A stretch of DNA of 38,257 bases from Candidatus Methylomirabilota bacterium (GTDB taxonomy: Bacteria > Methylomirabilota > Methylomirabilia > Rokubacteriales > CSP1-6), in NCBI GenBank assembly GCA_036001065.1, contig DASYUQ010000209.1, forward strand, positions 1-38,257, read 5' to 3'. A model generated the notes under the pieces. That model made no database searches and was not told where the DNA came from. It was given only the letters and a program-made list of their open reading frames with translations. Of the stretch, positions 15,596 through 23,789 are shown in pieces. The stretch's first letter is position 1. Every line of letters begins with the position of its first letter. The position numbers were made by a program, and so were the translations under genes.

Positions 15596-15971
15596 AGCGC
15601 TACCACCCGCGGCGCTGAAGCAGACACTCCGCAATGTCAGACAAGGGCTTGGGCACCCGGCCGGGCGCGATTGGCCCAAGATACCGATCACCTTCGCGGC
15701 CAGCGGAGCTGTAGCTGTGGATCTCGATGCCGCGATTCCATCTGAGGCCGACCCACTTCGCCTCCATAGCGCCCTCCGCAGACGAGCCCATCACTGACCC
15801 TCAGTCCGTGATCGGGCCCGCGTGAGTGAGCGTCATTATACACGCATGATGCGCACGCTCGATACGTGCCGGGCGGGGTTCGACGTCGGCGGCCAGTGGC
15901 GGTGGCGGCGCCACCGAAGGTGTCGCCCACTGTCATTTGACCCACACCAGGCACATAGCTAACATAGCCAC
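15596..15971. other. Intergenic stretch, no confident gene
   Basis: 376 bp between the divergent exported cyclophilin and the antitoxin. A 64-codon minus-strand frame (15794-15600, ending LSDIAECLLQRRGW) has mixed codon usage and no recognised domain; I treat it as unproven. The 15830-15971 part is A/T-richer and probably holds the toxin-antitoxin promoter, but I cannot assign boxes. Confidence 0.4.
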
Positions 15972-16268
15972 ATGAAGAGGGCCAAGATCGCCGAACTGAA
16001 GAACAATCTGTCCAGCTATCTCGACCATGTCCGCGCCGGTGGCTCGGTCCTCGTGCTTGACCGGGACCAGCCGATCGCCCAGATCGTCCCGCTCGGCCCG
16101 ACCCCCCGCGCCGCTGGAGGCTCCGACGAGCGCCTCATCCGTCTGGAGCGGCGAGGGATCGCCCGCCGCGGCAAGGGCGGTCTGCCGCCGTGGCTGGGTC
16201 GGCCCCGGCTGCGCCTGAAGGGCGGCCTCCTGAAAGAGTTCCTTGCCGAGCGCCGGAGAGGTTGGTGA
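15972..16268 (+). CDS. Phd/YefM-type antitoxin
   Basis: 98 residues. The N-terminal half is the Phd/YefM DNA-binding fold: MKRAKIAELKNNLSSYLDHVRAGGSVLVLDRDQPIAQIVPL. The C-terminal half is basic and less conserved, as expected for a toxin-neutralising tail ([17 protein letters not shown]). The stop overlaps the PIN-toxin GTG (GTGA at 16265-16268). Such antitoxins repress their own promoter and neutralise the ribonuclease encoded next. Confidence 0.88.
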   Translation: MKRAKIAELKNNLSSYLDHVRAGGSVLVLDRDQPIAQIVPLGPTPRAAGGSDERLIRLERRGIARRGKGGLPPWLGRPRLRLKGGLLKEFLAERRRGW

Positions 16269-16693
16269 GGTTCTGGGACACTTCTGCGCTGATCCCGCTA
16301 CTCGTCGCTGAGCCCACCACCCACCGCGTTCAGGCTTGGCTCCGGGCGGATCCCGACGTCGTGGTCTGGACCCTCACGCGTGTCGAGCTCCTGGACGCGC
16401 TCGCCCGCCGGCGCCGTGAGAAGCCCCGCACCGCGGAGCGCCTGCTCGCCGCGCGTCGAGAGCTCCTCGAGGCCTGGGAACGGTGGACCGAGATCATTGC
16501 GACGGAGATCGTCCGGCGCCAGGCGGAGCGGATCGTAGAGACCCATCCCTTGCGGACCGCGGATGCGCTCCAGATCGGAGCCGCTATCGTCGCCGCCGAG
16601 GAGGATCCATCCCGCCTGCAGTTCGTGACCCTCGACCGACACCAGGCCGTGGCGGCCGAGCGTGAGGGTTTCCTTGTACTCGGGCCGGAGTGA
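16265..16693 (+). CDS. VapC-type PIN-domain ribonuclease toxin
   Basis: 142 residues from GTG 16265 (overlapping the antitoxin stop), giving [13 protein letters not shown] at the N terminus. PIN-domain acidic residues are visible: Asp in FWDTSAL, Glu in TRVELLDAL, Asp in [11 protein letters not shown] and Asp in [16 protein letters not shown]. VapC toxins cleave tRNA or rRNA. The pairing of a Phd-type antitoxin with a PIN toxin is common. The frame extends upstream through the antitoxin gene, but only the overlapping start gives a normal PIN N terminus. Confidence 0.87.
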   Translation: MRFWDTSALIPLLVAEPTTHRVQAWLRADPDVVVWTLTRVELLDALARRRREKPRTAERLLAARRELLEAWERWTEIIATEIVRRQAERIVETHPLRTADALQIGAAIVAAEEDPSRLQFVTLDRHQAVAAEREGFLVLGPE

Positions 16694-16745
16694 TCCGCAT
16701 CCGGCACGCGCTGCGCGCGTGCCCCCGCGTGATAGGATGAACAGG

Positions 16746-18545
16746 ATGCTGCAGCGCGACGACATCCGAAACATCGCGATCATCGCCCACGTCGATCACG
16801 GCAAGACCACCCTGGTGGACGCCATGCTCTGGCAGTCGGGGCTCTTCCGCGCCAACGAGTCGGTGCCCGAGCGCATCCTGGACTCCATCGACCTCGAGCG
16901 CGAGAAGGGCATCACCATCATGGCCAAGAACACGGCCATCAAGTACAAGGGCGTCCACATCAACATCGTGGACACGCCGGGCCACGCCGACTTCGGCTCC
17001 GAGGTGGAACGGACGCTGACGCTGGTGGACGGCGTGCTGCTGCTGGTGGACGCGGCGGAGGGGCCGCTGCCCCAGACGCGCTTCGTGCTGAAGAAGGCGC
17101 TGGAGGCGGGGCTGCCGCCGATCGTCGTCATCAACAAGATCGACCGCAGCGACGCCCGCCCGGCCGAGGTCCTCGACGAGGTCTACGACCTCTTCATCGA
17201 CCTCGACGCCGCCCAAGAGCAGCTCGAGTTCCCGGTGCTCTACACCAACGCCAAGGCCGGCACGGCGACGGCGGATCCGAAAGCGCCCGGAAAGTCGCTG
17301 GAGCCGCTGTTCGAGACGATCCTGGCCACCGTGCCCGCCCCGCGGTTCGACCCGGCCGGGGGGCTGCAGTTCCGGGGTGCCATGCTCGACTGGGACGATT
17401 ACGTCGGCCGTCTCGTCATCGGCCGGATCTTCAACGGTCGCATCCGCCAGGCCGATCGCGTCGCCGTCGTGCACCGCGACGGCTCGATCGAGTCCGCCAA
17501 GGTCACCGTGCTCTACGGCTACGAGGGGCTCAAGAGAATCGAGGTGCCGGAGGCCAGCGCTGGGGATCTGGTGGCCATCGCAGGTATCGAGGCTATCGAA
17601 ATCGGTGAAACAATCGCCGATCCGGAAAGCCCGCAAGCCCTACCCCTGATCCGCATCGACGAACCGACGGTGTCAATGCTCTTCTCCGCCAACGTCTCGC
17701 CATTCGCCGGCAAGGAGGGGCGCTTCGTCACCTCGCCGCAGCTGCGCGAGCGGCTCATGAAGGAGCGTCGGATCAACGTGGGCATCCGCGTCGAGGAAAC
17801 CGATTCACCCGACACCTTCCGCGTCTCCGGCCGCGGCGAGCTGCAGCTGGCGATCCTCATCGAGATGATGCGGCGCGAAGGGTTCGAGGCGGAGGTGGGC
17901 AAGCCCGAGATCATCACCCGCCAGGACCGCGGCCAACTCCTGGAGCCGATGGAATACCTGGTCATCGACATCCCCGAGGAGCACATCGGGGCGGTGACCC
18001 AGAAGGTCGGGCCGCGCCGGGGCGCCATGACGAAGATGGTCAACCACGGCACCGGACGCGTGCGCCTGGAGTACCGCATCCCGGCCCGCGGCCTCATAGG
18101 ATATCGAACGGAGTTTCTGACCGATACCCGAGGGACAGGACTGCTGAATCATCTGTTCGACGGCTGGGACGCCTGGCAGGGCGAGATCGCCCACCGTCAG
18201 AACGGCGCGCTGGTCGCCGATCGCGCCGGCCGCACGACCGCCTACGCCATCGACCACCTCCAGGCGCGGGGGGTGATGTTCGTGGGGCCCGGCCTCGAGG
18301 TCTACGAGGGCCAGATCGTGGGCGAGAACTCGCGCGACAGCGACATCGACGTCAACATCACCAAGGAGAAGCGGCTCACCAACATGCGCTCGTCCACCGC
18401 GGACGAGTCCGTCAAGCTCACCCCGCCCCGCATCATGAACCTCGAGCAGAGCCTGGAGTGGATCCGCGAGGACGAGCAGCTCGAGGTGACCCCGAAGTCG
18501 CTGCGCCTGCGCAAGCGCCAGCTGAGCGGCCGGCGCCGCTTCTAG
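16746..18545 (+). CDS. typA: Ribosome-associated GTPase TypA/BipA
   Basis: 599 residues, a complete translational GTPase. Motifs: [16 protein letters not shown] (G1), [14 protein letters not shown] (G2), [10 protein letters not shown] (G3), [10 protein letters not shown] (G4). EF-Tu-like domain 2, two EF-G-like domains ([21 protein letters not shown]) and the BipA-specific C-terminal domain ([28 protein letters not shown]) follow. ATG 16746 is chosen with AGGA 8 bases upstream; ATG 16737 is an alternative adding three residues. BipA assists 50S subunit assembly and stress adaptation. The TAG stop is within the CTAG that forms the left edge of the second 90-bp element, so the insertion lies exactly at the end of this gene and leaves it intact. 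Confidence 0.97.
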   Translation: MLQRDDIRNIAIIAHVDHGKTTLVDAMLWQSGLFRANESVPERILDSIDLEREKGITIMAKNTAIKYKGVHINIVDTPGHADFGSEVERTLTLVDGVLLLVDAAEGPLPQTRFVLKKALEAGLPPIVVINKIDRSDARPAEVLDEVYDLFIDLDAAQEQLEFPVLYTNAKAGTATADPKAPGKSLEPLFETILATVPAPRFDPAGGLQFRGAMLDWDDYVGRLVIGRIFNGRIRQADRVAVVHRDGSIESAKVTVLYGYEGLKRIEVPEASAGDLVAIAGIEAIEIGETIADPESPQALPLIRIDEPTVSMLFSANVSPFAGKEGRFVTSPQLRERLMKERRINVGIRVEETDSPDTFRVSGRGELQLAILIEMMRREGFEAEVGKPEIITRQDRGQLLEPMEYLVIDIPEEHIGAVTQKVGPRRGAMTKMVNHGTGRVRLEYRIPARGLIGYRTEFLTDTRGTGLLNHLFDGWDAWQGEIAHRQNGALVADRAGRTTAYAIDHLQARGVMFVGPGLEVYEGQIVGENSRDSDIDVNITKEKRLTNMRSSTADESVKLTPPRIMNLEQSLEWIREDEQLEVTPKSLRLRKRQLSGRRRF

Positions 18546-18632
18546 TGCCGTTCCAACTATTCGCGCCTAGGAAGGCACCGTGTACGTCGTTCGTGGACAG
18601 ATTTAGTATCAACAAGTTGGAACGGCACTAGT
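18543..18632. mobile_element. 90-bp MITE-like element, copy 2
   Basis: Identical over 90 bp to the copy at 11008-11097, with the same perfect 17-bp terminal inverted repeats. The left CTAG is the last base of the TypA Phe codon region plus its TAG stop. Flanks outside CTAG differ from copy 1 (cgccgctt / tacacctc versus cggcagaac / cgggcctc), so this is an independent insertion rather than a duplicated locus. Confidence 0.87.
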
Positions 18633-18868
18633 ACACCTCCAACCAGTTCCGGCGATGCCTCAACGGGGGTGCCCTGCCAGGGCCGGTCCAAGTAACGAGC
18701 CAGACGAGGCCCGAGGGAGGCGCCGGCCGGAGGCGTACGCGGTTGTCCGTCGAGGACCGGCGTGGGAGTGCGAAGCCGCAGGGCGGCCGCTGCCCGAGGC
18801 GAGCCTGAGTGAATCCGAGAACGAAGTATGGCGAAGTTAATTGGACCGGCCCTAGCCGGCGCCCGTCG

Positions 18869-19699
18869 ATGGCGCGGCACCCGGCCCTGCTCGGCGCGCT
18901 GGGGCTGGTCCTGGCCGCAACGGCCGGGTGCCGGGCCGGCGGTCCGGGGTTCAGCGGACCCGACGTCCTTTACGTCGCCACCCCGGATCTGGTCGGCCTC
19001 GAGATGCTCAGGCTGGCCGGGGTGACGACCGGCGACGTCGTCTACGACCTGGGCAGCGGCGACGGGCGGCTCATCATCGCCGCCGCTCGGGACTTCGGCG
19101 CGCGCGGCGTCGGCGTGGAGATCGAGCCCGCGCTGGTGCAGACCAGCCGGGAGAGCGCCCTCACGGCGGGCGTCGGCGACCGCGTCCAGTTCCTCTGGCA
19201 GGACCTCTTCGCCGCCGACATCCGGGGGGCGACTGTCGTCGCGCTCTACCTGCGCGACGACGTGAATCTTCGGCTTCGTCCCCGACTCCTGCGCGAGTTG
19301 CGGCCCGGCACGCGCATCGTCTCCCACGACTTCGGGATGGCCGACTGGCGACCCGACCGTCTCCAGCGCGTGCGCGGCCCCGACCGCGAGCACACGATCT
19401 ACTACTGGCTGGTGCCGGCCGACGTCGCCGGCACCTGGCGCGCAACGCTGCGCCCGGGGGAGGGCGAGAAGGCGGCCGTGATCGAGCTCCGCCAGCGGTT
19501 CCAACAGGTGAGCGGCACGCTGGACCTCGAGGAACGGCGGATTACCGTCGAGGGCCGGCTCGCCGGTGAGCAGCTCAGCTTCACCGCCGAGGGGGTGGTC
19601 TTCACCGCGCGGATCGAGGGGGATCTCGCGGCGGGCCGCTTCGGGGAGCCGGGCGGGCGCTCGAGCGAGTGGAGCGCGCGGCGCCGGACGGGTCGCTGA
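18869..19699 (+). CDS. Methyltransferase-fold protein with export signal
   Basis: 276 residues. N-terminal hydrophobic segment LLGALGLVLAATAGC (possible lipoprotein or membrane anchor, with Cys21 but a weak lipobox). This is followed by PDVLYVATPDLVGLEMLRLAGV and a class I SAM-binding motif VYDLGSGDGRLIIAAA (~58-73), then a VEIEPALVQTSR acidic loop. After residue ~190 the sequence becomes a beta-rich region of unknown role (TWRATLRPGEGEKAAVIEL, then repeated strands). A family of methyltransferases with such signals exists. A translation start at the internal Met46 would remove the signal and make it cytosolic. Substrate unknown. Confidence 0.72.
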   Translation: MARHPALLGALGLVLAATAGCRAGGPGFSGPDVLYVATPDLVGLEMLRLAGVTTGDVVYDLGSGDGRLIIAAARDFGARGVGVEIEPALVQTSRESALTAGVGDRVQFLWQDLFAADIRGATVVALYLRDDVNLRLRPRLLRELRPGTRIVSHDFGMADWRPDRLQRVRGPDREHTIYYWLVPADVAGTWRATLRPGEGEKAAVIELRQRFQQVSGTLDLEERRITVEGRLAGEQLSFTAEGVVFTARIEGDLAAGRFGEPGGRSSEWSARRRTGR

Positions 19700-19915
19700 G
19701 GGCGCCGCTCGCCGGGCCCAGTGGGGTGACGATATTTTTTGTGCATCCTGGCATAATCTGCCTTCCCGAGTGGCATGGCCTGACCGCGCCGACGGCCTGA
19801 CCGTCACTTAACCCCCTGTCGTCACGTGATTCTCGGCCCAGGTTTCGGGCCAGAAGAAAATCGGCGAGGAGTTTGCATGAGGGAGGTGGTGAGACCCGTG
19901 AGTTGGGAGGTGCAG

Positions 19916-20170
19916 ATGAACCGACTCACACAGGAAGAGCGCCGTCGCGTCTTTCTCGCCCAGCAGAAGGCCCGTGAGGCCATGCTCGCCCGGCCGGCCG
20001 CCGGTTCGGCTCCCAGGATCAGCGCGGCCCACTCCGACCGAGCCGGACTGCGACGACTCCTGAAGACCGCGATGATCGTGACGCTGCTCGGCGGCGGGCT
20101 CCTCGCCTATCAGGCGTTGGAGTTCCACCTCCCGGCGTCGCTGGTCGAGGCGCTGCTGCCCCGTCTGTAG
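19916..20170 (+). CDS. Small single-pass membrane protein, unrecognised
   Basis: 84 residues: a charged amphipathic N terminus (MNRLTQEERRRVFLAQQKAREAML), a Pro/Ala linker, and one membrane helix (LLKTAMIVTLLGGGLLAYQAL) near the C terminus. ATG 19916 has GGGAGG 5 bases upstream. The alternative ATG 19877 has GAGGAG upstream and adds 13 residues. No family is recognised. An 8-bp GC hairpin (20200-20221) follows the gene. Confidence 0.6.
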   Translation: MNRLTQEERRRVFLAQQKAREAMLARPAAGSAPRISAAHSDRAGLRRLLKTAMIVTLLGGGLLAYQALEFHLPASLVEALLPRL

Positions 20171-20264
20171 GCCCTCGGCGGCCGACGTGAGGCCGCCCCG
20201 CTCGGCGACACGCCGCCGAGCCTGAAGTCGTTCCCCCCCCCGGCGTCCTCTGAGCACCTCGGTC

Positions 20265-20270
20265 TATAAT
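20265..20270 (+). promoter_or_regulatory. Possible -10 element TATAAT
   Basis: A perfect TATAAT 31 bp before the carbamoylase start, in otherwise GC-rich DNA. No clear -35 is seen at the right spacing. Plausible promoter for the carbon-nitrogen hydrolase gene. Confidence 0.35.
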
Positions 20271-20300
20271 GGCGCCCATCCTGAGAGCCAGGAGGCTGCC

Positions 20301-21176
20301 ATGCCGCGCTTCGTGAAAGTCGCCGCCGCGCAGATGGGCGCGATCAACGAGGGCACGCCGCGGGAGACGGCCGTCGAGCGGATGCTCGCGCTCATGGACC
20401 AGGCCATCGCCGAGGACGTCGAGCTGCTCGTCTACCCCGAGCTGGCGCTGACGCCCTACTTCCCCAAGCGCATCCGCGAGGCCTACGACCAGTTCTTCGA
20501 GCCCGAGATGCCCTCCAAGGTCGTGGCGCCGCTCTTCGAGCGGGCGCGCGCGGCCCGCCTGGCCTTCCATCTGGGCTACGCCGAGCGCGACGGCGCCGGC
20601 CGCTACAACACCGCCGTCCTGGTGGACGAGGACGGCACGATCTTCGAGAAGTACCGGAAGACCCATCTGCCCGGGCTGTCGCACCCCGACCCCGAGGGCA
20701 TCGCGCGCGTCTTCGAGCCTTACTACTTCGCCCACGGCGACACCGGCTTCAAGGTGTACGAGGCCAAGAAGGCGCGGGTGGGCATCGCCATCTGCCAGGA
20801 CCGGCGCTATCCGGAATCGTACCGGTGCCTCGGGCTGCTGGGCGCCGAGATCATCGTCACCGGCTACAACACGCCCGCCTACCCGCTGGCGCTCGCCCAC
20901 AACGAGCTGGTCATGCGGGCCGGCGCCTACGAGAACAGCCTCTTCGTCGTCGGCTGCGCCAAGGCCGGCCTGGAGGACGGCGTCGAGTTCATCGGCGGCA
21001 GCGCCATCGTCAACCCGCTCGGCGAGATCGTCGCCAAGGCCTCGACCACCGGCGACGAGCTGGTGGCGGCGCGCATCGACCTCGAGCAGATGATCCCCGC
21101 CCGCAAGCGCTGGAACTTCTTCGGCCGCCGGCACCCCGAGCACTACGGGCTGCTCGTCGAGCGGCGGCAGCCATGA
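20301..21176 (+). CDS. Carbon-nitrogen hydrolase, N-carbamoyl-D-amino acid hydrolase-like
   Basis: 291 residues of the nitrilase superfamily. The catalytic triad is visible: Glu in LLVYPELALTPYF, Lys in FEKYRKTHLPG, Cys in GIAICQDRRYPESYR. The DRRYPE and YNTPAYPLALAHNELVMRAGAYEN stretches resemble N-carbamoyl-D-amino-acid amidohydrolases, which release D-amino acids. A D-aminoacylase is also encoded in this window, so a D-amino-acid salvage theme is possible. The ATG follows GGAGG by 5 bases. Confidence 0.85.
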   Translation: MPRFVKVAAAQMGAINEGTPRETAVERMLALMDQAIAEDVELLVYPELALTPYFPKRIREAYDQFFEPEMPSKVVAPLFERARAARLAFHLGYAERDGAGRYNTAVLVDEDGTIFEKYRKTHLPGLSHPDPEGIARVFEPYYFAHGDTGFKVYEAKKARVGIAICQDRRYPESYRCLGLLGAEIIVTGYNTPAYPLALAHNELVMRAGAYENSLFVVGCAKAGLEDGVEFIGGSAIVNPLGEIVAKASTTGDELVAARIDLEQMIPARKRWNFFGRRHPEHYGLLVERRQP

Positions 21177-21252
21177 GGTGGGCGCGCTGCTCGAGCTGGT
21201 GATGATCGATCAGTCGGTGCCGAACCGTCCGGTCTGTTAGCGACGCCGGCGG

Positions 21253-21399
21253 CTAGCCCGCGATCCACACGGAGGCCACCAGGCTCAGCCCCGTCAACAG
21301 CGCGGCGCCCGCGAACGACTCCGCATAGATCCGCCGGGCCTGGGCGCGGAGCCGGCGCGCTTCTTCCGGATCCCTCACCGCCTCGTCGGCGCCGTCCAT
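21253..21399 (-). CDS. Very small membrane protein (48 aa)
   Basis: 48 residues beginning MDGADEAVRDPEEARRLRAQ, followed by one predicted membrane helix (ESFAGAALLTGLSLVASVWIAG) that ends the protein. Codon third positions are GC-rich like neighbouring genes. It lies 30 bp downstream of another small membrane protein on the same strand. There is no strong ribosome-binding site, so the start is uncertain. No family recognised. Confidence 0.5.
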   Translation of the reverse strand: MDGADEAVRDPEEARRLRAQARRIYAESFAGAALLTGLSLVASVWIAG

Positions 21400-21429
21400 G
21401 TTGCGCGCGCCGCGCGCGGCCAGGCGTAC

Positions 21430-21627
21430 TCAGGTCCGCTCGCGGGCCTGGATCAGCCCGAGGGCGCCGACCCAGAAGGGCACGACGGCCAGCACGATCC
21501 AGCCGCGCGCCGCGCCGCCGATGATGAGCGCGGCCACCGCGGCCACCCCGACGGCCAGCGCGACCACGCCGAGGATCAGCCGCCGGCGCCGCTCTCGGGG
21601 GCCGATGTTGGCGACCCGCGCGTTCAT
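21430..21627 (-). CDS. Small two-helix membrane protein (DUF2892-like)
   Basis: 65 residues: N-terminal MNARVANIGPRERRRRLILG, two membrane helices (GVVALAVGVAAVAALIIG; WIVLAVVPFWVGALGLI) and a short charged tail. The NVxxxER(R)xR start and paired helices resemble the DUF2892/YgaP-membrane-domain family of inner-membrane proteins. It is 24 bp downstream of the cyclase-family gene, so cotranscription is likely. Confidence 0.7.
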   Translation of the reverse strand: MNARVANIGPRERRRRLILGVVALAVGVAAVAALIIGGAARGWIVLAVVPFWVGALGLIQARERT

Positions 21628-21651
21628 GAGCAGACTCCTTCGCGGGCCCTC

Positions 21652-22596
21652 TCAGAACACCGCGATCGGGTTCACCGGCGAGCCGGTGGTGTTCTGCAGC
21701 CGGAGCGGCGCGATCGTCAGCATGAATTCCCAGCGGCGCCGGGCCGCGCAGGCCTGGGCCAGCTCCTCGAGGTTCATGTTGTCGATGAGCCACAGCCCCA
21801 GCGTGACCAGCGCCACCACGTGCAGCGCGTTGCCGACCTTCGGGTAGGGCGGCGGCGTCACGTCGTTGTGGGTGTCGGTGCCCAGCATGGCGATGCCGCG
21901 CTCGCGGAACCACGGCGCACAGGCCACGTGCGCCGCCGGCGAGCCGTCCTTCAGCGGACTGCGCGGGCCCTCCTTCAGCCGGCGGCCATAGTAACCGGTC
22001 CGCAGCAGGAGGATGTCGCCCTCCTCGACCCGCAGGCCGGCCGCTTTCTCGGCAGCCTCCAGGTCTTCCGGCATCACGCCCTCGCCCGAGCTCAGCCAGC
22101 GCCCGCGCAGGGCGGCGATGTCGAGCAGGACGCCACGGCTGACCACGCCGTCGCGCAAGAGATCGACGGACTCCACCTGCGCGCCCTCGCGCGAGGTGAT
22201 GAGGTTGCACGAGCGCCCGTTGTAGATCCGGCCGTTCCAGAAATAGTGGGCCGGCGTGTCGACGTGGGTGATCGAGTAGCCGTGGAAGACCATGCCGATG
22301 AATTCCGAGGCCCCGCGGCGCTGGAGCACGCGCTCGGGCGACGCGGTATCGCGCCCTTCGCCGCTGTCCACCATGAAGCGCAGCGGCTGAAAGGTCGTGT
22401 CGGCCGCGATCTCGGTCGAGATAGGACGCGCGCAGCTCACGGGCACGCCGTCCGCGACCAGCCGCGCGGCCCGCCGGCGCTTGTCGGGCGTGATGAAGTT
22501 GATCGTCCCCAGCTGATCTTCCGCTCCCCAGCGCCCCCAGTTGCTGAGGCTGTCGATCATCTTGATGACGTCGCTCTCGGTCGGCATCTGCCCCAT
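21652..22596 (-). CDS. Cyclase-family metal-dependent hydrolase
   Basis: 314 residues of the cyclase/kynurenine-formamidase-like family (PF04199 type). Visible features: WGAEDQLGTINFITPDKRRRA near the N terminus, the metal-binding segment HGYSITHVDTPAHYFW (a variant of HxxTHxDxPxH), RGVLLDIAALRG, GDILLLRTGYYGR and the GIAMLGTDTHNDV region. Members hydrolyse amide or ester bonds in small molecules. The actual substrate cannot be told from sequence. Divergently transcribed from the SIS-domain gene. Confidence 0.85.
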   Translation of the reverse strand: MGQMPTESDVIKMIDSLSNWGRWGAEDQLGTINFITPDKRRRAARLVADGVPVSCARPISTEIAADTTFQPLRFMVDSGEGRDTASPERVLQRRGASEFIGMVFHGYSITHVDTPAHYFWNGRIYNGRSCNLITSREGAQVESVDLLRDGVVSRGVLLDIAALRGRWLSSGEGVMPEDLEAAEKAAGLRVEEGDILLLRTGYYGRRLKEGPRSPLKDGSPAAHVACAPWFRERGIAMLGTDTHNDVTPPPYPKVGNALHVVALVTLGLWLIDNMNLEELAQACAARRRWEFMLTIAPLRLQNTTGSPVNPIAVF

Positions 22597-22667
22597 GGAG
22601 TCTCCTCGACCGCCGTCAACCCGGCGCGGCGAAAGATTGGACGGCCGCCACTATACACCGATGGCGG

Positions 22668-22695
22668 TTGACAGGCCCTTGCCCGCTGCTAGAGT
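22668..22695 (+). promoter_or_regulatory. Sigma-70-type promoter just upstream of the SIS gene
   Basis: TTGACA at 22668-22673, a 16-bp spacer, and TAGAGT at 22690-22695. Transcription would be expected to begin around 22702-22703, which is at or within 2 bases of the ATG at 22704. The mRNA would then be leaderless or nearly so; this agrees with the lack of a ribosome-binding site. Confidence 0.55.
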
Positions 22696-22703
22696 CGGAA
22701 TCC

Positions 22704-23789
22704 ATGGCCTGGACACCGCCGCCGCCGCGCACCGGCCACCCGTACTACATGCACGACGCGATCTACGCCCAGCCGGGCGCGCTCCGGCTGGTCACGCGCG
22801 GCCAGGAGGCCACGTTCGCCGCCGCCGCCGAGCGGCTGCAGGCGATGGAGCGCGTGCTGCTGTCCGGCATCGGCACCTCGTGGCACGCCACGCTGGTGGG
22901 CGAGCTGCTCTTCGCCCACGTGGGCCGCCTGGGCCACCGCGTGCGCGCCTTCCACTCGTTCGAGTTCAAGAACTCCTGGCCCGAGCCCGACCCGCGCACG
23001 GGCGTCGTCGTCGTCAGTCACCGCGGCACCAAGCGCTTCTCCCTGGAGGCGCTGGCCAAAGCCAAGGCCGGCGGCGGCGTGGCCGTGGTGATCACCGGCA
23101 AGGGCAGCGGCGAGGGGCTGGCGATCGCCGACTACACGCTGCGCACGGTCGATCAGGAAGCCTCCGCCGCCCACACCATCAGCTACACCTGCGCCATGAT
23201 GCTGCTGGCCGCGCTGGCCGCCGAGATGGGTGGCGCCGACGACGTGCGCCACGAGCTGGAGGGGATCCCCGATCACCTCGCGCTGCTGCTCGGCCAGGAG
23301 GCGTGGGACGACCTCGCCGCCCGCTTCGCGACCCGCCGCTGCTACTACTTCATCGGCGGCGGCCCCAACACCGCGACCGCGCTGGAGGCGGCGCTGAAGA
23401 TGAACGAGGCCAGCTACGCGAAGACCGTCGGCATGAACTGCGAGCAGTTCCTCCACGGCCCCTGGGCCGCGCTGGAGGCCGACGACGTCGTGTTCGTCAT
23501 CGCGCCGCCCGGTCCGTCGTACGAACGGTGCCTGGCCGTCGCCCGCGCGGCCAGGGAGGTCGGCGCGCCCGTGGTGGCCCTGGTGCGCGAGGACGACAAG
23601 GAGATCGCCGCGCTGGCGGCGGAGACGATCGCCATCCCGCCCGTGAACGAGCTGCTGTCGCCCCTGCTCACCGTGGTTCCGCTGCAGCTCTTCACCTACC
23701 ACACGGCGCTCCAGCGGGGGGCCAACCCCGACACGATGCGCGCCGATCAGCCGGCGCACGGGCGCGCGCGGGCGTCGCTGGCGCTCTAG
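22704..23789 (+). CDS. Tandem SIS-domain sugar isomerase-like protein (GlmS isomerase-like)
   Basis: 361 residues with two sugar-isomerase (SIS) domains. First: ERVLLSGIGTSWHATLVGELLF (~52-73) and VVVVSHRGTKRFSLEAL. Second: CYYFIGGGPNTATALEAALKMNEASYAKT (~215-243), EQFLHGPWAALEADDVVFVIAP. This is the layout of the GlmS/AgaS isomerase half without a glutaminase domain. It probably acts on or binds a phosphorylated amino sugar. ATG 22704 lies ~8 bases after a -10 box, so upstream in-frame codons would not be transcribed. The TAG stop overlaps the stop of the convergent helicase gene in one CTAG (23786-23789). Confidence 0.85.
   Translation: MAWTPPPPRTGHPYYMHDAIYAQPGALRLVTRGQEATFAAAAERLQAMERVLLSGIGTSWHATLVGELLFAHVGRLGHRVRAFHSFEFKNSWPEPDPRTGVVVVSHRGTKRFSLEALAKAKAGGGVAVVITGKGSGEGLAIADYTLRTVDQEASAAHTISYTCAMMLLAALAAEMGGADDVRHELEGIPDHLALLLGQEAWDDLAARFATRRCYYFIGGGPNTATALEAALKMNEASYAKTVGMNCEQFLHGPWAALEADDVVFVIAPPGPSYERCLAVARAAREVGAPVVALVREDDKEIAALAAETIAIPPVNELLSPLLTVVPLQLFTYHTALQRGANPDTMRADQPAHGRARASLAL

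Noticed and set aside
15600-15794. 64-codon minus-strand frame before the exported cyclophilin
   Set aside because: Mixed codon usage and no recognised domain; could be noise in an intergenic region.
19731-19757. T-run followed by CATAAT as a promoter or terminator
   Set aside because: No -35 at correct spacing and no stem before the T-run; too weak to call.
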